A stretch of DNA of 64,000 nucleotides, taken from NCBI GenBank assembly GCA_039000515.1, contig JBCFYV010000001.1:59578234-59642233 (forward strand). Direction: 5' to 3'. This DNA comes from Timema cristinae. Lineage: Eukaryota; Arthropoda; Insecta; Phasmatodea; Timematidae. The notes under the pieces are model-generated. The model saw nothing but the letters and a program-made list of their open reading frames with translations. It did not search any database and was not told the origin of the DNA. A program made the position numbers and the translations under genes. Below, piece by piece: positions 1 through 11,655 of the stretch (position 1 is the first letter of the stretch; every line of letters starts with the position of its first letter).

Positions 1-3000
1 GCCAGCATGTGGCCTTTCTCGTGCCAGACCTGCCAGTCTGTGGGGAAATTTATAATATCTGGTAAAGGGAGATGGAGGGGGGCAAAATGCAAATTTAAAA
101 TTCTTTCAATCAAGTTTAAATTGGGAAGTAGCTCAGTAAATGTGTTCCTTGTGTAGAGTGCAGAGGTTATTATTTTTGTTTGTTAGTATGTGGTTTAAAT
201 ACTTCTATTGATGGGTTGCGTTAAAGAAATGCAGTTTGGAATATTTTTTTTTATTATGAGATAGATGGTGACAGATCAAAATGCAAATTAGAAGGATGCA
301 CTATTGTTATTAAGGTACGTAATAAATGGTTTAATTTAGCAATACTTTTGATCCAAAGTGTTATTACCTAAGTAGATCTTCACTCTCATTTCACGCAAAG
401 GCGGATACACTTCCTCTAAATATACAAATATAAGCGTCCTTATTCATTAGAAAGCCATTAGTACATTAATGTAGCCCAAATTGATAGAAAGACGCTGTGC
501 TAAAATTTAAAAATAAAATTAATGAACCTGAACCAGGAGCGGAATACTATCAGGAACCTAAAAGAACTGGAACCTTTATTGTGCTCTAACCGGAAAAACA
601 GAACTGGAACCCTTAAAATGTTTGTTTAGAGAACCGGAACCAGAACCAATAAAGATTTCAGTTCGAATCTCTGGATACGATATGATACAACACAAGACTA
701 GAGTGTTCCGCATGCACACTAGAACGCTACTTCTTCCTTCTTCCTCTCATTTTCCAAAAGGATCTCTAGTTTAGTATGAACGAACCCAGATCCTACTACA
801 TGTCAGTATATACTATAGTGTGTTGGATTTTTAACGGATCTAGATGGTACCACGTTCTGTATTTTGTATTACAGTGGGTTTTCCAAGAATTTGCTTCACA
901 ACAGAGACAACGATTTCTATAACAAGTCTTCAGCAAATAACAATGACTTCAACACAAATATTCCACAAATTATGATCTTTCGCCTCCCCTTTTGTAGTCG
1001 CTATTATGGCCTTTGGGGATTTCTTTTGGAAAGGGCATTTGCGCTTTTGGTTCGTAGGTAGAAGATTTTTACCTTCAGTCTCACATTTTATTTCATAGTG
1101 TAAATACCATACTTAACTATTTGAAGTTTTGGACTCTGTGCCACAAGTGAACAAGCAAAAAAAAAAAACACCACATTTTGAAGGTACATATTTCTTTTTA
1201 TAAATTATGTTTATCATAAAATTGTATTTATCTTCTCAAGTTAGGTACAAAATTCCCTGCCATATAAGTTTTATGACTAAATATATTTTCTTTAAATTAT
1301 TTATTACATTGAATGAAATGAAAAATGACAAATGATGTACGTTTGTTTGTGGTTAAATCTGTATAAATACTATTTGTATAGTAAAAACAGTGTGTAATAA
1401 AAACTGAGCCTGATAAGTAGAGTCAGAATTCACGTGTAAATTAAAGTGCCAATATAGACCTATATGAAGTATTAAATATGCAAATATACATGAAATTCCA
1501 CCGTGGAAGTCAATACTGCCAATATTTGTTTTTTAAAAACTGTCCTGGTGTGGTCCTAAATAATACTTAAATGAATTGAAATTTTTACTCTGATAGAAAG
1601 GGATTTACATTAAATATTAGAATATCTGGTTGTTTCTACCAATTTAATGAACAGTGTTTGTTACCAAACATTTTACATTGAGACAAAAATGTTCACATGG
1701 TTTAAATAATAATAATTTTTTAATTCTCATAATATTGTATAACAATGTAAAACAAAGAATTTTTCAAATTTTCCGGTACCATACTTTTCCTCTTCTGTAG
1801 CAACATTTTGTAGGATGAAACTCCTTTTTACTTCAGAAGAAGTGATCGGGGAATATCTTAACATCCATATTTCTCTCGTTGCATTTTAATTAATTCCAGT
1901 CTAATATTTTCCCCACAAATGATAGGTTTTTTTCACATGTTTAGATGTTTCAAGTGTCTTATTTATTTACAAGAATGAAAGATATATGAATCCACAATGC
2001 TAAGTAATGAAAAAAGGAACAAAATAAATAATACGAATATAAAAGGTAAATTAATATTTATTGTATATGAAATAAAAATAACTTAAAATGTTGTAATAAT
2101 ATTCATAACATATGTAAATACTTAGAATATAGAAATATATACATGTTCTACATCTAGATCTTTTTTTGTATGAAATGAGCAAAAAAATAGGTTTGGCGTG
2201 ATATTATCAGTAGCTCATTTCAAAAAACACATTCAAATCCTTACATTCCTAACCAAATACATCGGTTTACAAAATACTATTGAGAAAATAACTGTCAATA
2301 AAACAGAAATGTATGCAGTGTGAAGATGATATTAATAAGCGTAAAAATATGTTTTTCTCAAAAATGACTGACAAGTTTGATGAAAATGAATGTGTGTAGA
2401 AAACCGGAGTTTGCAGTGCATGTTTTGTTAACCGTTTCATGCAATGCAGGATCATTATGTTGTCAAGTTTAAAATCTATCTGTAAATAATTGATACAGTA
2501 TGATTAAGAGTATTTGAATTGCATTTTTATAGTGATTTTTCTTGCTTTGAATTGTGATACAGTGTAATATTTTTATCTGTATGTCATCAAGATGTAATTT
2601 TATTCTTATGCCGAAAATAGTTAATTTTAAATTTTATTATACATACATTTAATCAATAATGAATATGATATGCTTTTAAACTAGTGCTGTGGTGGTGTAT
2701 TTTCCGTTTCATTATAGATCAAAAAGAAATAACTTTAATTATCAATGAATGAAATGAGTATAGTAAGCAGCAATGTGATGTTCATTTTATTGGCATGGCT
2801 TTCAAAGCGGAATGGAAAACCACGCACCATACGTATACGATGCTATGGTGCTACCAGGGTTCAAAAACTGGTGCGGGTGTAAGCAGCTCCGTAGCATTAG
2901 GACTTAATACATATTAGGTCCACCAAGATGAGTGGTAAGGAATATTTGGAATTAAAATGTGCCAGAAAGGATCAATGAAGTTCGTTTGAAAGAGTTTTCT

Positions 3001-5463
3001 ACGTCATAGTGAATATTTAATAAATGCGAATTATTAATTCATCTTAGTCCATTCTTTCTCTAATTGTTTTTAATATTGGAATACGGATTGGTGGAATTTT
3101 ATTTCCACAAGAGGTTATTGTTTTAATATATACTTGATGTAAGCCCATTCTTCCTCTAAGATAATATGTTTAGTAAGTACACATAAAAAAAGCTGTGGTT
3201 GGATATCCTTAAGAGATTATTGATTAACTATCTAATTCATCTAAGTCCCCACTAAGTGTTTATAATAGATGTATAATAATTGAAATAGTTGTTCACAAAT
3301 CATAGTTTTAGATTCCATCCATCCCTACTGAGTGAGGATCTACCGTTAAGGGTCTGAATGAGGTCAAGCCGTCTGTCCATCATTAGAAATGTGTATACTT
3401 GGTGCCACCTAGAGGCTATAGATGTTATATTTTTATATCCTCGCCGGGCATCGAAGAGCGCTATTTTGAAGCTGACATGTTGTTGTACCTCTCTGAGTCC
3501 TAATACTACCCGGCCATAGAAAATAATAAAAGGGAGAGGATGAACCTAACATACAGGATAAATGGAAATTATAAAAAATATAGAGATTCAACAATATGAG
3601 CAGTTTATTCAATTAAATGACAAGAGCGCAGATAACAATATATGGTCTCATTATATCATAAAGAGTTCTGTTGGAAATTATGCTCGAAGAAAAAAACTTT
3701 ATATCATTAAAGTTGCGCAAGTGTATTAACAAAAGGAAACATGAAATCCATCATAAAATTGATAGTCCAGTCTATAAGAGACAATACCATAGCGTATGTA
3801 TTTAAATGCGATAAAAAATTAAAAGGGCCTAATGGGCACCTTGATATGGTTCCAAAGGTTTCGTAACTCACAGAAAACGATATCATAAATACAATGTTAA
3901 TTAAGTTTGACGACCACACTACAGAGTTTACAAAACGTGAGAGTTTGACTACCAGACCTAAGCCAAACTCCCCCGGGGACTATCTGATCTGACATAGAAT
4001 ATGGAACAAACAGTTCCATCAATAAACAAAACTTTAACTGTTCAAAAAGAACATAAGTTACAAAATAGAAATGTAAAGGAACTTAAGATTAAAGTCAACC
4101 TAGTTCAAATTCAAAAAAGAAATGTTACATCACGTTACGTTAATTTAAACCATAATTTAAAATATGAAAAGTTACTTCGGTGATCAGAAAAAGAGTTAGA
4201 ATACTCTACAATTCAAAACAATTTAATATTAACTTGTCAAACTTCTAATCAGCACATAACTGAGGATATTTACGAGAATAAATATATAAGCCAAAGTTCA
4301 AGCGCCGAGCGGCGACATATCAAAGGTAGAGTCTTTAGAAAAATTGACGATCATAATATTAATAAATTAGATATTGAAACTGAATATTAAATTATTATAT
4401 ACAAGAAGTTTAGAGTCCAAAAAGAAGTTAGAGTCTATTACTCCACTCGTCTAAGCGACGATTTGATACATTTTACCAGTTTCTCCAGCCATTGTCCAGG
4501 TCCATGACAATGGTCTGTTGTCGATCGTTGACTATGGCATGCTTGCACAGCCATTATATAGGGATTTCGTTGTTCTGGAGGGAAGGTGGGAGTACACAAA
4601 CACACGCATGGTGACGTCAACGATGCCTTGAAATAGTCATGTAGACCATTGTTGATTCCGCTTGCTCCATTGGAATATCAGTGAATATCTCCCATCACCC
4701 GATGTTTTGAAGAAGGTTCCTCTTCCACAGTCAGGGGTCTGGTAGATAGTTGTCCTCTAGTTGACGTTGATAGTTCACGGCTCATTTCACGCTAGTACAG
4801 TCGGAGTGCCGGGACGCTTTGTTGACCCACTGGATCTCCCTTGACCCACTCGCCAATCTAGGATTCCCGGCGTCGGCCAGCCTTGCAGGATTCTATTGTG
4901 AGTAGATTAGTATTGTAAGTAAGTACATGAACAAATTAATATTTAGAATTGGATTGAGTAATGAAATATATTGTTCAGCATTGTTTTTATTATGTCTTCT
5001 TAGCCTACAAGAACTAAAACAGAGAAAAATACTATTGTAGGGATCCTAATTGAGTTGAATTTATTGAGCGGGTAGTAAGATTTGTTGCGATACATCTATT
5101 TACGTCAGTATGGGGCGGGGTCCAGTTGTAACATTATACCACGTAATGTTACAATGTTAATGACGATTTATAACGTCGGTTCGGTATGGCTAGCATCCCT
5201 TTCCAGCTGTCAGTAGATGATGAAGTCTTGTCCTGACAAGTGTATAGCTGTAAAAAGCATCTCCAGCTAGGAAGGGGGGGTGTCCAGAGATAGGCCTTAC
5301 CGGGGAGAAGTAGGGATTGGGACTGGGCCAGTAGAAGAGATTGCAACCGTGGCTATGGGCTTGGCTGGGTGGTTGGGTGGCAGCCAGGGCGAGGAGGGTG
5401 TTCAGGGGCTGGGATGCAACACGTACTACACAAAATATCATAAAAAGGAATGAGAGAGGAGTC
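1..5463. other. AT-rich intergenic DNA, no gene seen
   Basis: Clean, strongly AT-rich sequence with stop codons in all frames. The longest open frames here are 60 to 70 codons and look like chance. Positions 530-665 are a degenerate stretch rich in the pentamer gaacc and its variants, suggesting an old simple repeat. Positions 3300-3540 and 4470-5460 are more GC-rich and look like old dispersed repeats, but I could not assign a family. Everything here recurs in reverse complement at about 21190-26333. Confidence 0.6.
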
Positions 5464-5693
5464 GTCTTGGGGTAGGGTTGATAAGGGATGGAGAGGGGAG
5501 GTAGATGCAACATGCATGACGAAGTGGGGTATGATCACTCCCTAGTAACAGCGTCTATAAGTTTCATGCACTCGTTGTCTTGGGGTAAGGTTGATAAGGG
5601 AAGAGAGGGGAAGTAGATGCAACATGCATGACGAAGTGGGATATGATCACTCCCTAGTAACAGCGTCTATAAGCTCTCATGCACTCGTTGTCT
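5464..5693. repeat. 113-bp tandem duplication, two copies
   Basis: Two adjacent copies start at 5464 and 5577, both with gtcttggggta. They share the internal landmark gcaacatgcatgacgaagtg and the run ccctagtaacagcgtctata. They differ by a few substitutions and small indels. The same two-copy arrangement is recognisable in reverse complement at about 20950-21190, so the duplication existed before the two contigs were separated. Confidence 0.85.
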
Positions 5694-5969
5694 CACTTTC
5701 TGCCATCAAACAGTTTAAAAATGGATTTTACAAACCCAAATTAAAAAAGTATATCGACCACTAGCTCAGAAACTTTACTTACAAGCGTATAACTCGAACG
5801 GAGAGTAGAACGCGGTGATATAATAATATTATTATAACTTGGTTTCTCAAAGAGTTGCGAAAATATGATCAAATTGGAAATACCCGCTTATGTAAAGAAT
5901 CCTCAAAGTATTTTTTTTTTCTGAAAAATAAGATGCACCATTTTGTCTATATTGTAAAACCTTACCTAG

Positions 5970-6300
5970 ATACAAATTTTAACTAAAATAGGTAAGGCAG
6001 TTTTCAAGAGATCTACTTTTTATCCTTTTGTCCTTAAGTGACCTAACTATAATTTTAAGGTTAGATATCTAATTGAGAGAATTTGTTGAGTTAGTTTTAT
6101 GAACGTGGATAAATTACTAATTGTTAACCCTATTGCCTATCGGTAAAATGAGTTGAGCACTAGGTTGAGATTCATACACACAGATGAACAAACGGAATCC
6201 CATAAAAAACTTTTATCAGTTTCAGGGGGTCGTGAAACGTCATTATTCATCAAAATCTCGAATCCAATTTTTATTGTTAACGATCACAATACTTTCTCTA
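5970..6300 (-). repeat. Left arm of a long inverted repeat
   Basis: Read on the minus strand, this segment resembles the direct-strand sequence at 7087-7420. The shared order is gagaaagtattgtgatcg, a stretch around atgaatc/cgtttcatgacc, then a block with tatctaaccttaaaatta and an aaaggataaaaag/aaagagaaaag motif. Similarity is clear but imperfect. The two arms enclose 6301-7086, which contains a MITE and a SINE. It could be a foldback-type element or two opposed copies of one dispersed repeat; the sequence does not decide. Confidence 0.55.
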
Positions 6301-6410
6301 CTCGGGTGGTTGCGGGAAATTATAAATATAGCCTGTGTAAGTTGAGACTAGCAGGAGCATATGAGTAATAACCCTGTCTAGATTGGGTCAGCAGTTTTAT
6401 CGTGAGCATA

Positions 6411-6645
6411 CAGTAGCCCCATGGCTTCTTTGGTGCTGACTGACAGCTCACAGCTGACAACTGATGGCTTTGAAAAGTCACCAGACCTAATTATGTATCC
6501 CTACGCCTAACCATATGATCTGCAAAAACATGTGTTTCGCAGCTGTCACTTCTGACAATCAAAATTTAGGTATATACCTAAATGTTGACTGTCAGAAGTC
6601 ATCTGTGAACTGTCAGTCAGCACCAAAGAAGCCATGGGGCTACTG
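6411..6645. mobile_element. Tc1/mariner-type MITE, 235 bp
   Basis: The ends are terminal inverted repeats with about 36 bp of perfect match, beginning cagtagccccatggcttctt, and similarity continues imperfectly for roughly another 12 bp. The element is bounded on both sides by the dinucleotide TA (6409-6410 and 6646-6647), the target-site duplication expected for the Tc1/mariner superfamily, and CAGT ends are common there. It has no coding capacity. A palindromic core ttaggtatatacctaa lies near the middle of the right half. It was presumably moved by a transposase supplied elsewhere. A noisy reverse-complement copy is at 20063-20272. Confidence 0.82.
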
Positions 6646-6808
6646 TACACAAAAACAAACACGTTAACAAACCTCTTTATATAAGTAATAGCTGAGATAT
6701 GTATGTATGTGTAGTAAAACATCCCACAGTCTATACACTGTAATGGCGGTAAACGTATAAGTAACTAAACAGTCTAGTTAACAGTTATTACTTTCTCACT
6801 ATCTTATA

Positions 6809-7069
6809 ATAATAATAATAATAATATTAGCACCTCGTCTTACTACTCGTTCGGGTCATGCGCTTTAAGTACTAATTACGCTAATGGATTAGGAATTGCG
6901 GATGTTGAATTAGAGGAAGTGAACCTGCATTTGCGTGGAGGGAGAGTGGAAAACCATTTAGGAACACCCCCCCAGTTCACCTTACCGAGATTCGAAGCTT
7001 GATCTCCCCGTCCTCAGCAGTCGAGCTCAACACGTCTAGCGCGTTAGCTAACTACGCCACCGAGGCGGG
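6809..7069 (-). mobile_element. tRNA-derived SINE, full length, with 13-bp TSD
   Basis: Read on the minus strand it starts cccgcctcggtggcgtagtt, containing an A-box-like tggcgtagttag, followed by a B-box-like gcttcgaatct, the usual internal RNA polymerase III promoter of a tRNA-derived SINE. A central domain with ctctccctccacgcaaatg follows, then a terminal domain ending cccgaacgagtagtaagacg and an (ATT)n-type tail at 6809-6831. The element is flanked by an identical 13-bp target-site duplication, tcactatcttata, at 6796-6808 and 7070-7082. This is the best-preserved copy of a family seen repeatedly in the window. Confidence 0.85.
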
Positions 7070-7086
7070 TCACTATCTTATAGATA

Positions 7087-7420
7087 GAGAAAGTATTGTG
7101 ATCGTCAAAAAAAGTTTAACTTTAGATTTTGATGAATCTCGACGTTTCATGACCCTCCGAATCCGAAAAAGTAGTTTTTGAATTTACGTCCGTCTGTCTG
7201 TCTGTACTTCCAACTAAAGCCTAAACTATTTTACCGATCGGGCAAAACTTAGTATCTGGGGTTTTCATAGGGTTGTCCCGAGGGTTTTTGGAATTGAATA
7301 TCTAACCCTAAAATTAAGGGTAGTTTACTGAAGGGCAAAAAGAGAAAAGTCGATTTTCTCAACATCGGCTCAAACGATTTTGATTAAATTTCATTTAAAA
7401 AATTTCTAAATATTCCAAAT
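7087..7420 (+). repeat. Right arm of inverted repeat / dispersed repeat copy 1
   Basis: This begins gagaaagtattgtgatcgtc and carries gacgtttcatgaccctccga, a run of gtctg repeats, then gggcaaaaagagaaaag and aacgattttgattaaatttc. It is the inverted partner of 5970-6300 and a diverged direct copy of 7643-7900. No open reading frame of note. The family is not identified. Confidence 0.6.
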
Positions 7421-7642
7421 AAAATACCTACTCTCAATATTTCGGCAAATTGACTTTAAGGGTTCCGGTCTGATGCGTGAATTATCATTTTTATCGTATC
7501 TACGAAACCATTTGAGATATGAAATTACTTATCATTGCAAATATCTAGATCTATTTATAATACAAATATTTTATTCGAAGAATAGTTTTATAAAACCAAT
7601 AACTTTTAAGCTATATTGAAATATTTATATTTTTTAACTTTT

Positions 7643-7900
7643 TGAACACAAAAGTATTGTGACCGTAAAAAAAATCTAACCTGAAATGTTGATATATGTC
7701 GACGTTTCATGACCCCCCGAAACCTAAAAAGTGGTCTTCGCAATGCCATCTGTCTGTGTGTATGTTTAAACTTAAAATTAAGAGTGGTTTAATAAAGGGC
7801 GAAAAGAGAAAAATATCGATTTCTCAAAATTATCTCTAACGATTTTGATTGAAATTTGTATCTAGGCGTTGATTAAGATTATAAATAAACTGGCTTTTTT
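7643..7900 (+). repeat. Dispersed repeat copy 2 (diverged)
   Basis: The same landmarks occur in the same order as in 7087-7420: aaaagtattgtgaccgt, gtcgacgtttcatgaccccc, ctgtctgtgtgtatg, gggcgaaaagagaaaa and aacgattttgattgaaatt. The offset is about 560 bp at the start and shorter at the end, so copy 2 carries a deletion relative to copy 1. It is an old segmental duplication or a second insertion of the same element. Confidence 0.6.
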
Positions 7901-9120
7901 CATATTCCCATGAAAATTACTTTTAGGGTACTTTACAGAAGCGGAAATTTCCGTACCTCCATAACTATTTGAAATACTAAATAACTTATCATTGCAACAG
8001 TGTATTACTATTGAAAATACAAAACTTTTAAATGAAATATATTTTTATAAAACCAACAGTTTCTAAGATATTGGCCAATATATTAATACAATTTTGTGGG
8101 ATTTAATTGTAAAGAGATTTTACTTAAATTTTAAGGCAATAATTCTCCAATGCCATAGAGCAATTAAATATAAGTAACTATCCCAAAAAGTTTATGTTAT
8201 TTTTCCCTAAACCTCTTAGGAGAAATGTTTGTACAACAATGATTTTTCTCCATTTTATACTCAATAGTCAATATTTACATTTTTTATTGGTCAAAATTTA
8301 TGAATGATGAATTTAATAGCAATGCTGTGACATGGAGATGTGTAACCCCTAATAAAATGTTTATAGTTTTAACCGTTATTTCAAAATTTTAATACGAAGT
8401 GTTGACCATTGTGGACCCAATATTGATCGTTTTTATCGGTCCAAACATACAAATGAGGATATTAAATCTTTAACAATAAAATTATAAAACTTAAAACCAG
8501 GACTCAAAAAAGTTTTACATAAATATAGTGCAATTTACGCTAGGGTTTGCTAGTGTATATTATTTAGTTTCACATATATTACGAGTTTTGGGTAAATATC
8601 TTCATTTTTAAACAATAGAGCGAGAAAGTCTATGCGAAGCTCCGTACCATTTATTTGTTTATGGTTTTCACGCCAGACCTTGGCCAAAGGAGCGTGGTTT
8701 GTATCGGTTATAATCCACTGTCGCGTATGTATTTACAAATGTTGTTTACTAAAACGTGCTATCCAATATTAAAACTTATTCCAGTCAGAGGTACAAGTGC
8801 TTCCTCTTGATCAAACCTTGTGTTAAACCCAATAAGCAACATATATAAGTAGATTATCTGCATTGACCAAATATCTTTGTTTCCTAGCGGCAGTTCTCAC
8901 TCTCTCTCTCTTCTACAAATCTTTGCCTATTGATTTTGTTAGAGCAGCACTTCCCACTCGTGCGCAATATTTGAACTTAGATGGGGTCTGGTGAAACAAA
9001 CACACTTTTACAAACATAGATTCTGAAACTTTATGGAAAATAAATATTAATAAATCGGAGAGTTAGTTTGTCTGTCTGTCATGGGCATTGCACACGCAAA
9101 TGGCCAACATTTTGAAATTT
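7901..9120. other. AT-rich intergenic DNA, no gene seen
   Basis: No convincing open frame, RNA gene or repeat structure. The stretch at 8640-8720 is somewhat more GC-rich, and 8900-8912 is a short (CT)n run. The whole stretch is matched in reverse complement at roughly 17690-18930. Confidence 0.6.
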
Positions 9121-11375
9121 GTACCAGCTGAGCACAAGCAGGTGAACTTTGAAGATGATATTTTATAATTATTACCTCCTGAACACAAACATGTGAACTA
9201 CGAAGATGATATTTTATAATTAGTACCTCCTGAACACAAACATGTGAACCTTGAATATGATATTTTATAATTATTACCTCCTGAACACAAACATGTGAAC
9301 CTTGAATATGATATTTTGTAATTATTACCTCCTGAACACAAACATGTGAAATACGAAAATGATATTTTATAATTAGTACCTCCTGAGCACATCATGTGAA
9401 CCTTGAAGATGATATTTTATAAATTATTACTCCTGAACACAAACATGTGAGCTCTAAGAAGATATTTTATAATTAGTACCTCCTGAACACAAACATGTGA
9501 ACTTTGAAGATGATATTTTAAAATTAGTACTCCTGAGCACAAAAATTGTAACTTGAAGATGATATTTTAAATTAGTACCGGCTGAGTACAAACAGTGAAC
9601 TTTGAAGATGATATTTTATAATTTAGTACTCTGAGCACAAAATGTGAACTTTGAAGATTATATTTATAATTAGTACCTCCTGAGCACAAACATGTGAACT
9701 TTGAAGATGATATTTTATAATTATTACCTCTGAACACAAACATGTGAGCCTATAAGAAGAATATTTTATATTAGTACCTCCTGAGTACAAAACAGGTGAA
9801 CTTTGAAGATGATATTTTATAATTAGTACCTCCTGAACAAAACATGTGAGCCTTAAGAAGATATTTTATAATTAGTACGTCCTGAGTACAAACAGGTGAA
9901 CTTTGAAGATGATATTTTTATAATTATTACCTCCTGACACAAACATGTGAGCCTCTAAGAAGATATTTTTAATTAGTACCTCCTGAGTACAATCAGGTGA
10001 ACTTTGAAGATGATATTTTTAAAATTAGTACCGGCTGAGTACAAACAGGTGAACTTTGAAGATGATATTTTATAATTATTACCTCCTGAGCACAACAGGT
10101 GAACTTTGAAGAAGATATTTTAAAATTAGTAGCTCCTGAGCACAAACATGTGAACTTTGAGATGATATTTTATAATTATTACCTCCTGAAACAACATGTG
10201 AGCCTCTAAGAAGATATTTTAAAATTAGTAGCTCTGAGTACAAACAGGTGAACTTTGAAGATGATATTTTAAAATTAGTACCGGCTGAGTACAAACAGGT
10301 GAACTTTGAAGTTGATATTTTAAAATTAGTACCTCCTGAGTACAAACAGGTGAACTTTGAAGATGATATTTTATAATTAGTACCTCCTGAGCACAAACAG
10401 GTGAACTTTGAAGAAGATATTTTAAATTAGTAGCTCCTGAGCACAAAACATGTGAACTTTGAAGATGATATTTTATAATTATTACCCCTGAACACAACAT
10501 GTGAGCCTCTAAGAAGATATTTTAAAATTAGTAGCTCCTGAGTACAAACAGGTGAACTTTGAAGATGATATTTTATAATTATTACCTCCTGAGCACAAAC
10601 AGGTGAACTTTGAAGAAGATATTTTAAATTAGTACTGTTTGAGTACAAACAGGTGAACTTTGAAGATGATATTTTAAAATTAGTACCGGCTGAGTACAAA
10701 CAGGTGAACTTTGAAGATGATATTTTATAATTAGTACCTCCTGAGCACAAACAGGTGAACTTTGAAGAAGATATTTTAAAATTAGTAGCTCCTGAGTACA
10801 AACAGGTGAACTTTGAAGATGATATTTTATAAACAACAAACATGTGAGCCTTAAGAAGATATTTTATAATTAGTACTCCTGAGTACAAACATGTGAACAT
10901 TGAAGATGATATTTTAAAATTAGTACCGGCTGAGTACAAACAGGTGAACTTTGAAGATGATATTTTATAATTAGTACCTTCTGAGCACAAACAGGTGAAC
11001 TTTGAAGAAGATATTTTAAAATTAGTAGCTCCTGAGTACAAACAGGTGAACTTTGAAGATGATATTTTATAATTATTACCTCCTGAGCACAAACAGGTGA
11101 ACTTTGAAGAAGATATTTTAAAATTAGTAGCTCCTGAGCACAAACAGGTGAACTTTGAAGATGATATTTTATAATTAGTACCTTCTGAGCACAAAACAGG
11201 TGAACTTGAAGAAGATATTTTAAAATTAGTAGCTCCTGAGCACAAACAGGTGAACTTTGAAGATGATATTTTATAATTATTACCTCCTGAACACAAACAT
11301 GTGAGCCTCTAAGAAGATATTTTAAAATTAGTAGCTCCTGAGCACAAACATGTGAAATACGAAGCTGTGATTTTA
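9121..11375. repeat. Minisatellite, 51-bp unit, about 44 copies
   Basis: Tandem array whose unit is typified by tgaacacaaacatgtgaacc, gatattttataatta and ttacctcc. The period is 51 bp, with frequent one-base deletions. Variants alternate: gtagctcc versus acctcc, aagatgatatttt versus aagaagatatttt, and a tgtgagcctctaagaag type. They form higher-order patterns, especially in 10080-11340. Because 51 is a multiple of three, the minus strand gives long spurious open frames of up to 289 codons with a repeating 17-residue peptide CSGGTNYKISSSKFTCL. Frameshifts between array sections and the absence of any flanking gene argue against coding. The reverse-complement counterpart at 16640-17690 is only about 1.05 kb. 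Confidence 0.92.
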
Positions 11376-11488
11376 AATTGTATAATATTTTTACGAATTT
11401 ATTAAAAACTTAGTCGGGAGAACTAAAATGAAGAAATTTGTTTTCTCTCTGTTTGAAGCAAAGAAATGTGTTGACTGGTGTAACCAGT

Positions 11489-11655
11489 AATATTTAGGAC
11501 CGGTAGTGAGGAACAGTGCAGAAAGTAGTTTAGGAATGGAGTTATTTAGATTAATTTATCTACTTTATATATATATATATATACATGTATATAATCTAAA
11601 TAACTCCATTCCTACACTACTTTCTGCACTGTTCCTCACTACGGTCCTAAATATT
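11489..11655. mobile_element. 167-bp near-perfect palindrome, likely MITE
   Basis: The arms are 11489-11553 and 11592-11655, about 65 bp each. They match with one mismatch and one single-base indel. Each arm starts aatatttaggaccg and ends at ttatttagatta. The roughly 38-bp loop contains a (TA)n run. The left arm is preceded by a small stem, actggt-gta-accagt (11474-11488). There is no coding capacity. A short nonautonomous DNA transposon is the most likely reading, but I see no clear target-site duplication. A degraded copy lies at 16330-16510. Confidence 0.75.

Noticed and set aside
10427..11296. 289-codon minus-strand ORF encoding a cysteine-rich 17-residue repeat
   Set aside because: It is a direct consequence of the 51-bp minisatellite. 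Other frames of the same array are also open in sections, units with one-base deletions break the frame, and there is no flanking gene structure.
9121..11375. CRISPR-like array of regular repeats
   Set aside because: Units are contiguous 51-bp tandem repeats with no unique spacers, and the genome is eukaryotic.
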